A DNA stretch of 64,000 nt from UBA9676 sp036005525 (GTDB lineage: Bacteria > Actinomycetota > Actinomycetes > Streptosporangiales > Streptosporangiaceae): positions 1 through 64,000 of the forward strand of contig DASYQM010000451.1 in the NCBI GenBank assembly GCA_036005525.1. The letters run 5' to 3'. Both the position numbers and the translations under genes were made by a program. Shown piece after piece: positions 44,644 to 51,503 of this stretch (positions are counted from its first letter, which is position 1; every line of letters starts with the position of its first letter). The notes beneath the pieces were generated by a model. It ran no database searches. It saw only the letters and a program-made list of their open reading frames with translations, and had not been told where the DNA came from.

Positions 44644-44765
44644 GTGTTGTCCGCTGGGTCGAGGGATGATGGCGTCTTGACGTTCGGGGGTGGCTCCCGC
44701 CAGGATAGTGGACGAGTCATAGCGGATACTAAACGTCCCTCCCGCCTCATGGGAAGAGGGTGCTG
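44644..44765. promoter_or_regulatory. Divergent control region of the nitrile hydratase operon
   Basis: A rightward promoter candidate is TTGACG (44677-44682) with CAGGAT 18 bp downstream (44701-44706). Two related words, ATAGTGGA (44705) and ATAGCGGA (44720), stand 15 bp apart just after it and could be binding sites for the divergent XRE-cupin protein. A GGAAGAGGG (44752-44760) serves as ribosome-binding site for the ATG at 44766. Confidence 0.4.
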
Positions 44766-46100
44766 ATGGCGCAGCGGATCGTGGTGATCGGCGGCGGCGC
44801 CGCCGGCATAGGCGCCGCCGGTGCGGCCAAGGCGGTGGACCCCTCCGCGGACGTACGCGTCTATACGGAGTTCGAGGATGTCGGGTACAGCCCGTGCGGC
44901 ATTCCTTATGTCCACGGCAAGGAGATTCCCGACTTCGAGCGGCTCTTTTTGGCGACGAAAGAAGCTTACGCTGGCCAGGGCATTGACATCCACTATGAGA
45001 CACGGGTTACCGGATTCAATACCGAGCGCAAGACCGTGTCCGTGCAGGGCGAGGGCGACGTCGGTTACGACAAGCTCATCATCGCCACCGGGTTCGAGTA
45101 CGCCTCGCCCGGCGTGCCCGGCGCCGACCTCGACGGCCTTTATTACGTGAAGAACATCCGCCGGGCAATGCAGTGGGACAAGGTCCTTGACGGCGTGCGC
45201 TCCGCGGTGGTCGTCGAGGCGTCCCCGCTGGGCCTGGAGATGGTCACGGCGCTCTGCCACCGCGGCATCGAGACGCACCTGATCGACCCGGGCGCCTGGG
45301 CGCTGTCGGTGGCGACCGATCCCGACATCGTCGCCCCGGTGCAGGACTCCTGGCAGGAGAAGGGCGCCAAGCTGCACTTCAATACGACGCTTAATGGATT
45401 CGTCGGGGATAACTCCGTGCGCGCGGTGGCGACATCTGCCGGGGAAATCCCGTGCGACCTCGCCGTCGTCTGCACCAAGAAAGAGGCGAACACCAGTGTG
45501 GCCAGCGCCGCCGGGGTGCGGACCGGATCGGCAGGCGGAATCATCGTCGACGAGTGGATGTACACCTCCGCTCCGATGGTCTGGGCCGCCGGCGACTGCA
45601 TTGAAGTTCCGCACAGCGTGACCAACATTCCGGTCCAGGGCCTTTCCGGCAGCCACGCCTACGCCCAGGGGAAGGTCGCGGGCACGAACGCGGCCGGCGG
45701 CCGGCGCCGGTACCAACCGGTGAGCGTGCCCTGGGGCATGGTGGCCGGCGACTGGATGATCGGCGGCGTGTCCTTCAGCGAGACACTCGCGACCGCATTG
45801 GGCATCCCGCACGTGGTCGGCGTCGCCGAGGGAATCTCCCGGGCGCGCTACTACCCGGGAGTCGAGAAGGTCCGGGTCAAGCTTCTGGCAGAGCCCGAAT
45901 CGCTGCGACTCATCGGCGCCCAGATGGTTGGCCGCGAGGGCATCAAGGAGCGGGCGGACTTCCTGGCCATGGCGGTCAGGACCGGGATCACCATCGGTGA
46001 CCTGGCCACGATGGAGAACGTCTACTCCCCGCCAATCGGGGCGCTGAACGAGCCCATCGCCCTGGCGGCCCAGGCTCTGCTGGCGGGGCTGGGATCCTGA
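44766..46100 (+). CDS. FAD-dependent pyridine nucleotide-disulfide oxidoreductase (CoA-disulfide reductase type)
   Basis: 444 residues from ATG 44766, 5 bases after GGAAGAGGG; the GTG at 44760 falls inside that site. FAD loop IGGGAAGIGAAGAAK, then YSPCGIPY with a single active Cys near 45, as in CoA-disulfide reductases and NADH oxidases. The usual second NAD glycine motif is weak (VVVEASPLGLEM). WAAGDCIEVPHSV near 279 closes the FAD site, and a dimerisation domain follows. It lacks the CxxxxC pair of glutathione reductase and of 2-ketopropyl-CoM carboxylase. In a locus that makes coenzyme M, reduction of a CoM disulfide or persulfide is an attractive but unproven role. Confidence 0.85.
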   Translation: MAQRIVVIGGGAAGIGAAGAAKAVDPSADVRVYTEFEDVGYSPCGIPYVHGKEIPDFERLFLATKEAYAGQGIDIHYETRVTGFNTERKTVSVQGEGDVGYDKLIIATGFEYASPGVPGADLDGLYYVKNIRRAMQWDKVLDGVRSAVVVEASPLGLEMVTALCHRGIETHLIDPGAWALSVATDPDIVAPVQDSWQEKGAKLHFNTTLNGFVGDNSVRAVATSAGEIPCDLAVVCTKKEANTSVASAAGVRTGSAGGIIVDEWMYTSAPMVWAAGDCIEVPHSVTNIPVQGLSGSHAYAQGKVAGTNAAGGRRRYQPVSVPWGMVAGDWMIGGVSFSETLATALGIPHVVGVAEGISRARYYPGVEKVRVKLLAEPESLRLIGAQMVGREGIKERADFLAMAVRTGITIGDLATMENVYSPPIGALNEPIALAAQALLAGLGS

Positions 46101-46101
46101 G

Positions 46102-46356
46102 GTGTCCTTCTCCCGCTGGCTGCGAGCCACCTCCGAGCACTACCTCATGGTCGCCGCGCAGGAGAAGGTCGCGGCCAAGTACCAGGTCACCCCGCCGGCC
46201 CGGCCCCGCGGGCGGGAATGGTTCTGGCTGCGGGTGTACGTCCCGCTCTACCGGGTCGTGCCCTGGCGGGCGCGTTCGGCGATCATGCGGCGAATGCCCG
46301 GCAGCCACCGCATGACATGGACGGAGGCCCAGCGCCCGCGCGGGCCCGCCATCTAG
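46102..46356 (+). CDS. Small basic protein of unknown function
   Basis: 84 residues from the GTG at 46102, one base after the flavoprotein stop. Rich in Arg, Trp and Tyr (REWFWLRVYVPLYRVVPWRA) with no clear membrane segment. Compact spacing on both sides suggests a genuine operon gene. I recognise no family. Confidence 0.6.
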   Translation: MSFSRWLRATSEHYLMVAAQEKVAAKYQVTPPARPRGREWFWLRVYVPLYRVVPWRARSAIMRRMPGSHRMTWTEAQRPRGPAI

Positions 46357-46402
46357 GCCAGTCCGCAACCGTTGTCGGTTATCACACCCGTCAGGAGGAT
46401 CC

Positions 46403-46894
46403 ATGCCGATCACCATTCAGTCGCCGCGCGGCGAGGCCGGCGCCGACTCGCTCTACGACACCGAAGAGAAGGTCTTCGATGACATCCGGGCCAACCCCGG
46501 CGAGAAGGCGTTCGTGTTCATCCACTCCGTGCCCTTCGAGGGCTCGGTGTCGCTGGTCAACCTGCTCACCTCGACCCGGCTGGTCCGCAAGGGTTTCGAC
46601 GTGTCGATCGTCCTGTACGGCCCCGGGGTCCTGCTGGCCTCCCGGCACCGGGGCTACCCGACCATCGGCACCGAGGGCTTCCCCGGCAACCTCGCGGGGA
46701 ACCGGCAGATCGAGACGCTCCTCAAGGAGGGCGCGAAGGTCTATGCCTGCCGGTTCGCCATGGGGGCACTGTACGGGTTCCGCGAGGAGGACCTCATCGA
46801 CGGGGTAAAGGCGTTCAACCCGCTGGACGTCCTCGACTCCGCCCTCACGGCGTGGCGGGTCGGCGCCTTCCAGCTCAACACCTGGACCGTGTGA
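46403..46894 (+). CDS. DsrE-like protein of the MSMEG_0572/Sll0783 nitrogen-starvation family
   Basis: 163 residues, AGGAGG ribosome-binding site. DsrE/F-like fold: AFVFIHSVPFEGSVSLVNLL, GFDVSIVLYGPGVLLAS, VYACRFAMGALYGF with a conserved Cys near 114. It matches the family found in Nit1C clusters of cyanobacteria, mycobacteria and cyanide-using pseudomonads (Sll0783, MSMEG_0572). Other Nit1C members lie at 57755-60492. Here it is placed directly before nitrile hydratase. It may carry sulfur or bind a small ligand; its biochemical role is unknown. Confidence 0.82.
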   Translation: MPITIQSPRGEAGADSLYDTEEKVFDDIRANPGEKAFVFIHSVPFEGSVSLVNLLTSTRLVRKGFDVSIVLYGPGVLLASRHRGYPTIGTEGFPGNLAGNRQIETLLKEGAKVYACRFAMGALYGFREEDLIDGVKAFNPLDVLDSALTAWRVGAFQLNTWTV

Positions 46895-46983
46895 CCCTCG
46901 CCGGCCGGGGTGCCGCCCGCGACGACCCGTTCGCCCGGGCCGGCACCCCTGCGGCGCCAACCCAGGTTGGGAGGTGAGCGCGC

Positions 46984-47643
46984 GTGGACGGAATCCACGA
47001 TATGGGCGGGAGGCACGGGTTCGGTCAGGTCGAGAAGCCGACCGACGCTCCGCCTTTCGCCGAAGCATGGGAGGGGAAGGCCTTCGTGATCGGGGCGCTC
47101 GCGGCCCGGATCGCGGGGACGAACCTGCACGCCTTCCGGCATGCCATCGAACGGGTGCCGCCAGATGAGTACCTGGTGGGGTACTGGAACCGGTGGACGA
47201 TCGGCGCCCAGCTCATGATGGAGGACAGCGGCATCGTCACCGACGAGGAGGTGCGGGCGCGGGCCGCACGGCTGAGCGGCCGGGACGTGCCCGAGCCACC
47301 GGCGCCCGAGGCGCGCAAACCGCAGATGCCCTCCGGAGGCGCGGGGAACCTGCGCACCGCGGACTCGCCGCCCACGTTCGCGGTGGGCGACCGGGTCCGG
47401 GTCGCCGACCTGAACCCGGCGGGCCATACCCGGCTGCCGAGGTATGTACGGCGGCGGACCGGGACGGTGGCGGCCATCCAGCCCTGCCAGGTCTTCCCCG
47501 ATACCGCTGCGCATTTCACGGGCGAGAACCCGCAGCACTGCTACGCGGTGGAATTCGACTCGCGGGAACTGTGGGGCCCCGACGCCGAGCAGTTCCGGCT
47601 GTCCGTCGACCTTTTCGAGCCCTACCTGGAGCCGGTGCAATGA
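46984..47643 (+). CDS. nthB: Nitrile hydratase subunit beta
   Basis: 219 residues from GTG 46984 (GGGAGGTGAG upstream). It opens with the family hallmark MDGIHDMGGRHGFG. The N-terminal helical part (about 1-90) is followed by a linker and a C-terminal SH3-like barrel (FAVGDRVRVADLNPAGHTRL, GTVAAIQPCQVFPD, CYAVEFDSRELWG). It pairs with the alpha subunit at 47640 to hydrate nitriles to amides. The beta-then-alpha order is the one usual for cobalt-type enzymes. Overlaps the alpha gene by 4 bp. Confidence 0.95.
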   Translation: MDGIHDMGGRHGFGQVEKPTDAPPFAEAWEGKAFVIGALAARIAGTNLHAFRHAIERVPPDEYLVGYWNRWTIGAQLMMEDSGIVTDEEVRARAARLSGRDVPEPPAPEARKPQMPSGGAGNLRTADSPPTFAVGDRVRVADLNPAGHTRLPRYVRRRTGTVAAIQPCQVFPDTAAHFTGENPQHCYAVEFDSRELWGPDAEQFRLSVDLFEPYLEPVQ

Positions 47644-48230
47644 CATCCCCGACCGAACACCTCGACCCCGCGCTGCGGGTGGAGGCGCTCGCCTCTCTGC
47701 TGACCGAGCGCGGGCTCCTCGACGAGGCGACCGTCGACAACTTCATCAAGACCTACGAGCAGTCGGTCGGGCCGATGAACGGCGCCAAGGTGGTGGCCAA
47801 GGCGTGGACCGACCCGCAGTACCGGGCGCGGCTGCTCGCGGACGGGACCGCCGCGATCGCGGAACTGGGCTTCAAGGGGCCGCAGGGCGAGCACATCGAG
47901 GTGCTGGAGAACACCCCGGCCGTGCACCACGTCGTCGTCTGCACGCTCTGCTCCTGCTATCCCTGGCCGGTGCTCGGGCTGCCGCCGACCTGGTACAAGG
48001 ATCCGGCCTACCGGTCCCGGATGGTGCGCGAGCCACGGCGGGTGCTGCGCGAATTCGGGCTGGACCTCGACGAGGACGTCGAGATCGCCGTCCACGACTC
48101 CAGTTCCGAGGTCCGGTACATGGTGCTGCCCGAGCGCCCAGCCGGGACCGAGGACGCCACCGAGGAGGAGCTTGCCGCCCTGGTCACCAGGGACGCCATG
48201 GTCGGCGTCGCGAAGGTAGCCGCCCCGTGA
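47640..48230 (+). CDS. nthA: Nitrile hydratase subunit alpha, cobalt type
   Basis: 196 residues from the ATG at 47640 (ATGA overlap). The metal centre VCTLCSCYPWPVLGLPP has Cys 101, 104 and 106. Thr between the first two cysteines is the mark of the cobalt enzyme; iron enzymes have Ser. Two of the cysteines are oxidised after translation in known enzymes. Catalyses R-CN + H2O to R-CO-NH2 in the cytoplasm. No amidase gene is found nearby, so the amide may be used differently here. Confidence 0.95.
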   Translation: MTSPTEHLDPALRVEALASLLTERGLLDEATVDNFIKTYEQSVGPMNGAKVVAKAWTDPQYRARLLADGTAAIAELGFKGPQGEHIEVLENTPAVHHVVVCTLCSCYPWPVLGLPPTWYKDPAYRSRMVREPRRVLREFGLDLDEDVEIAVHDSSSEVRYMVLPERPAGTEDATEEELAALVTRDAMVGVAKVAAP

Positions 48231-48625
48231 CACGCGGGCATGCCGACGCCGCCTACCTGCTTGACTCGGCCGGCCCGGCCGCGCCGCCGCGGGACAACGG
48301 CGAGCTTGTCTTCGCCGCGCCGTGGGAGAGCCGAGCGTTCGGGGTCGCGCTCGCGCTCCACGACGCCGGGTGCATCGATTGGGAGGACTTCCGGCAGGCT
48401 CTGATCGGTGAGATCCGCGACTGGGAGGCCGCCCACCCGTCCGGTGAGGGCTGGAGCTACTACGAGTGCTGGCTGCGGTCACTGGAGCGGGTCGTGAGCG
48501 GAAAGGGGCTTGTCGCGGTCGGCGACTTGCGGGCCCGGCAGGCGCAGCTGGCGGCCCGGCCCGCCGGCCACGACCACGACGAGGCCGGGAGCGGCCGGCA
48601 CCACGGGCAGCACGGGCACCACTAG
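48227..48625 (+). CDS. Nitrile hydratase activator/accessory protein with His-rich tail
   Basis: 132 residues from a GTG overlapping the alpha-subunit stop. The first 105 residues resemble the nitrile hydratase beta N-terminus and the known 14-kDa activators (FAAPWESRAFGVALALHDAG, YYECWLRSLERVV). Such proteins deliver cobalt and help cysteine oxidation. The C-terminus ends in a His/Asp run (HDHDEAGSGRHHGQHGHH) that looks like a metal-collecting tail and is not needed in shorter homologues. Confidence 0.88.
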   Translation: MTRGHADAAYLLDSAGPAAPPRDNGELVFAAPWESRAFGVALALHDAGCIDWEDFRQALIGEIRDWEAAHPSGEGWSYYECWLRSLERVVSGKGLVAVGDLRARQAQLAARPAGHDHDEAGSGRHHGQHGHH

Positions 48626-48663
48626 GCGGAGGCGCCTCAGACGCTGGCCCGGGAGGTGGAGGC

Positions 48664-49101
48664 GTGGCCGAATCCGGCGCCGGCAGGCCGGTGACGAACT
48701 CGGTGGTTGCCCGCTGGGAGGGCGGCTGGCGGTGCCGGGTCGCGGCGGGCGGGTTCGACCTGGTGGTCGACGAGCCCGAGAGCGCGGGCGGCACCGGCGC
48801 CGGGCCGATGCCGACCGATTACTTCCTCGCCGCCATGGCCTCGTGCTACGCCCTCGCGCTGGCGTGGGCCGCCGGCAAGCGGAACATCACCCTGCCGGAC
48901 CTGACGGTCACCGCTACCGGCACCTACGAAGGCCCGCGTTTCACCCGGCTGCAGCTTTCGGTGGCGTCCAGCGTGCCGCCGGACGTGGTCGAGCGGCTCA
49001 CCGGGCCGGCCCTGCGCGTCTGCTACGTGTCCAACACGATCGCCGCATCGCCACCGGTCGAGGTGACGGTGGAAGCTGGTGGCCCGGGCTCTCCCCCTTA
49101 G
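48664..49101 (+). CDS. OsmC-family protein
   Basis: 145 residues from GTG 48664, preceded by GGGAGGTGGA. OsmC/Ohr fold: MPTDYFLAAMASCYALALAW near 53 with its Cys, and a second Cys in LRVCYVSNTIA near 123, the pair expected in peroxidatic OsmC proteins. Likely reduces hydroperoxides or handles thiol-reactive species. Last gene of the rightward nitrile hydratase operon. Confidence 0.87.
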   Translation: MAESGAGRPVTNSVVARWEGGWRCRVAAGGFDLVVDEPESAGGTGAGPMPTDYFLAAMASCYALALAWAAGKRNITLPDLTVTATGTYEGPRFTRLQLSVASSVPPDVVERLTGPALRVCYVSNTIAASPPVEVTVEAGGPGSPP

Positions 49102-49194
49102 GGCCGCTGCCTCGAACACCGCGTGGCCGGCCGGCATCCTGGCCGGCGCGGGCAGCTGGGTGGCGGCGGATGGCCGGCGCGGGTGGCCGGGCGA

Positions 49195-49482
49195 TTACCG
49201 TTCGTCGATGATTTCGCCATCCTGGGCGGTCGCGCCGCGGGTGAGCGACATCGCGGCGCGTGCCTCGGGGATTGGCATCGCCGCCAGGGCGGCCTCCATC
49301 TGCCCGGCGGAGTCCCAGCGCCAGGTGTCGGCGAAGGTCCCGTCCTCCAGCCGGATCAGCCGGGTGTGGGACAGGCCGGGGTGGGCCGCCCGGATGGCGG
49401 TGATCACAGCGGCCCGCCGGGCCAGCAGCTCCGGCACGTCCGCCTCGTCCACGGTGTAGTAGTGGGTCCTGGTAACTGCCAT
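49195..49482 (-). CDS. ABM-like small protein (dimeric alpha-beta barrel)
   Basis: 95 residues; ATG 49482 with AAAGGA 7 bases upstream. It resembles small dimeric ferredoxin-like proteins of the antibiotic-biosynthesis-monooxygenase/EthD type (THYYTVDEADVPELLARRAA, FADTWRWDSAGQMEAALAAM). No catalytic residue is evident. Leftward, convergent with the OsmC gene, and immediately downstream of a truncated AhpD-like gene, with which it may have formed an operon. Confidence 0.72.
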   Translation of the reverse strand: MAVTRTHYYTVDEADVPELLARRAAVITAIRAAHPGLSHTRLIRLEDGTFADTWRWDSAGQMEAALAAMPIPEARAAMSLTRGATAQDGEIIDER

Positions 49483-49552
49483 GTCAGTGTCCTTTCTGGG
49501 TGGTCCCGGCGGGCCGCGGCGCCCGGGCCGCCGATGGGTGGGCCGGAGGGTC

Positions 49553-49669
49553 TCAGCCCCAAGCGCCCGCCACCTGCCTGGTGGTGACGTTGAGACGGTT
49601 GAACAGGGCCTGGATGGGCTGCATGACGTCCGGCAGGACTATCGCCGAGTTGCCCATTCGTGCTTGCAA
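49553..49669 (-). pseudogene. Truncated carboxymuconolactone decarboxylase/AhpD-like gene
   Basis: A 38-residue frame from TTG 49669, with a good ribosome-binding site (GGAGGAAG), ends at 49553. The residues QARMGNSAIVLPDVMQPIQA match the N-terminus common to carboxymuconolactone-decarboxylase-family proteins, which are normally about 150 residues and contain a CxxC. The remainder, including CxxC, is missing in all frames downstream. Probably a remnant, though the start and promoter are intact. Confidence 0.6.
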
Positions 49670-49694
49670 GGTCTTCCTCCTTACGATCGAGATG

Positions 49695-49711
49695 ACTCCT
49701 AATTTAGGAGT
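49695..49711. promoter_or_regulatory. HxlR-type operator, site 1
   Basis: ACTCCTAATTTAGGAGT is a near-perfect palindrome with half-site ACTCCTAA. It lies upstream of the truncated AhpD-like gene and of an HxlR-like gene remnant transcribed the other way. HxlR proteins bind such palindromes in divergent promoters. Confidence 0.65.
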
Positions 49712-49732
49712 TAAAGTTCTCATAGTCAAGTC

Positions 49733-49753
49733 TGACTCCTAGCCAAGGAGTCA
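49733..49753. promoter_or_regulatory. HxlR-type operator, site 2
   Basis: TGACTCCT (49733-49740) and AGGAGTCA (49746-49753) form a perfect inverted repeat with a 5-bp centre, 38-42 bp from site 1 and sharing the ACTCCT half-site. It lies 18 bp before the HxlR-like start codon. Confidence 0.65.
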
Positions 49754-49770
49754 GAGGCTAAGCTGATCGC

Positions 49771-49990
49771 GTGGCCGGCAGCCGGGGTTATGGCGTGCGG
49801 TGCGGGGTGGCCCGCGGCCTCGATGTGATCGGCGGCCGCTGGGGCGCCGCTGGCCGTGCGCGAGCTGCTGCTGGGCCCCAGGCGGTTCAGCGGCCCGCTC
49901 GCCGGGCTGCCCGGGCGAGCCCGAATGTGGTCAGCCAGCGGCTCCGGGAACGTGCCGCCGCGGTGTTATCCGCCAGCTTGACCTTGGCCC
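49771..49990 (+). pseudogene. HxlR-family regulator remnant
   Basis: The GTG at 49771 opens a frame reading GVARGLDVIGGRW, the hallmark start of HxlR winged-helix proteins. The family continues in a second frame (AVRELLLGPRRFSGPLAGLP, from about 49850) and then a third (ASPNVVSQRLRERAA, from about 49915). Two small frameshifts thus break it within 150 bp and the C-terminal half is unrecognisable. The regulator is presumably inactive while its two operators remain. Confidence 0.7.
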
Positions 49991-50057
49991 GCCCGTCCGG
50001 GTGCGCGTCTATGGCCGGCCAAACAGAGGCGCAGGCGCGGGGCATCCTTGGCCATGC

Positions 50058-51503
50058 TCATGGAGGCCCGGCTTCGCCCGGCCCGGCCAGGCGGCGGTCA
50101 AGGTCGGCGAGTGCGCCGGCGAAGCAGCCCAGCGGTGCTTCCGCCACACCGGCGCCGACCTGGCCGGTCCCGTCGGAGACGTGCAGGATCCCGGTGGTCA
50201 CCGCGGGCGTGGTGCCCAGCTCCACCACCTTCCGGACGTCCACCCCCAGCGGGGTCCCGATGTTGTCCAGCACTGGAATCTTGAACCGGCTCGACCGCCC
50301 GGCGCATATCGCGGCGAGCCGCTCGGTGAGATCCGCGGCCGCGCGCATCTGGCCGCCAAGAAGCTGGGCCACCGCGGGCGAGCCGGCCGCGGCCGCCGCC
50401 CCGAGACCGGACAGCTCCAGCACCGCGCTGTCGCCGATGTCCCTGGCGCTGGTCTGCGGCCCCTGGCCGGGGTAGTACAGCGCGTGGCCGACCTCGGGTG
50501 CCTCGGCGAGGAACCACTGGTCCGAGCCGGGCAGCTGGATGCCGAACGTGGTCCCGTTGCGCGCCATGGTGGTCACGATCGAGGAGCCCTGAACCTGCCC
50601 CGCCCACTCGGTCAGCGACCTCGCCGCGCCCATTGCCAGCGTCAGGAAGAACAGGTGATTGCCCGCCAGGTAGCGGGCGAAGGCGGCGCCGTCCGGCCCG
50701 CTCAGTTCGGCCAGGTGCGGCAGCCACTCCCTGATCAGCAGGTTCGTCGCGGCCTGGGTGCGGACGTGCACGTCATCGCCCATCGCGACCGCCTGTGCGG
50801 CCAGGGCCAGAACGTCCAGCGGTCCGCTGCGCGCCAGGATCCTGCGGATCACCGGCGCCGCCACGTCACGCAGAAAGACCAGCCGGGAGATGGAAGCCTC
50901 GCTCACGCACCCGAACCAGGCCACCTCGCCGGGTCCCTGCGAGACCGGCGCATAGGCAGTCGTCCCGCCCGCCTCGTTCGCCAGCACATACAGCGGCGCG
51001 CTCGCGCCGAGCGCGGTCGCCATCGGCAGCACCACCCCGTGGGCATTGGCCGGGCTCAGCCCGATCTCCCCCCGGGCCAGCAGGCCGTCCGCCTGCCCCG
51101 GGCCGGCCGCCCATCCTTCGGCGACCGCCGCCGCCTGCATGGACCTGCGCAGCGGGTCCGGTGCGTCGGCGTAGCCAATGGCCGGCCCGCAGTGCAGCAA
51201 GGTCCGGCCGGGCAGACCCGGGACGGCGGCCGCCACCCTGGTGACGCCGGTGAGCAGCGGGATTCCCCGGTCGAGCCGGCGGATCACTTCGGCGTTGGCC
51301 ACCTCGATCCGTTCGGCATGAATCCCGTACAGCCTGCCCAGCGCGGCCACCGCCGCAGGCTCGCCGCCGGCCGGGACCTGCCAGTCGACCGCGATGACCG
51401 GCGCTCCCTGCTCGGCGATCGCATCAGCGAACAACGGCAGGCCCACATTGACCACGCCGACGCCGGCCGGCAGGGACGGCCAGGTGCTGCCCGGTTCCGT
51501 CAT
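50058..51503 (-). CDS. DUF1116 (AllG/YlbE-like) protein
   Basis: 481 residues from ATG 51503, overlapping the previous gene's stop (ATGA). It opens GVGVVNVGLPLFADAIAEQG, a Rossmann-like entry, with VIAVDWQVPAGG after it, typical of the DUF1116 family. In E. coli the DUF1116 protein AllG works with AllF (FdrA) and AllH as an oxamate carbamoyltransferase that yields carbamoyl phosphate. FdrA and carbamate kinase genes are at 61682-64000; no AllH-like (DUF2877) gene was seen in the window. Last gene of the coenzyme M operon. Confidence 0.85.
   Translation of the reverse strand: MTEPGSTWPSLPAGVGVVNVGLPLFADAIAEQGAPVIAVDWQVPAGGEPAAVAALGRLYGIHAERIEVANAEVIRRLDRGIPLLTGVTRVAAAVPGLPGRTLLHCGPAIGYADAPDPLRRSMQAAAVAEGWAAGPGQADGLLARGEIGLSPANAHGVVLPMATALGASAPLYVLANEAGGTTAYAPVSQGPGEVAWFGCVSEASISRLVFLRDVAAPVIRRILARSGPLDVLALAAQAVAMGDDVHVRTQAATNLLIREWLPHLAELSGPDGAAFARYLAGNHLFFLTLAMGAARSLTEWAGQVQGSSIVTTMARNGTTFGIQLPGSDQWFLAEAPEVGHALYYPGQGPQTSARDIGDSAVLELSGLGAAAAAGSPAVAQLLGGQMRAAADLTERLAAICAGRSSRFKIPVLDNIGTPLGVDVRKVVELGTTPAVTTGILHVSDGTGQVGAGVAEAPLGCFAGALADLDRRLAGPGEAGPP

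Noticed and set aside
44766..46100. 2-ketopropyl-CoM oxidoreductase/carboxylase
   Set aside because: Tempting beside coenzyme M genes, but the protein has a single active cysteine (YSPCGIPY) and no CxxxxC pair.
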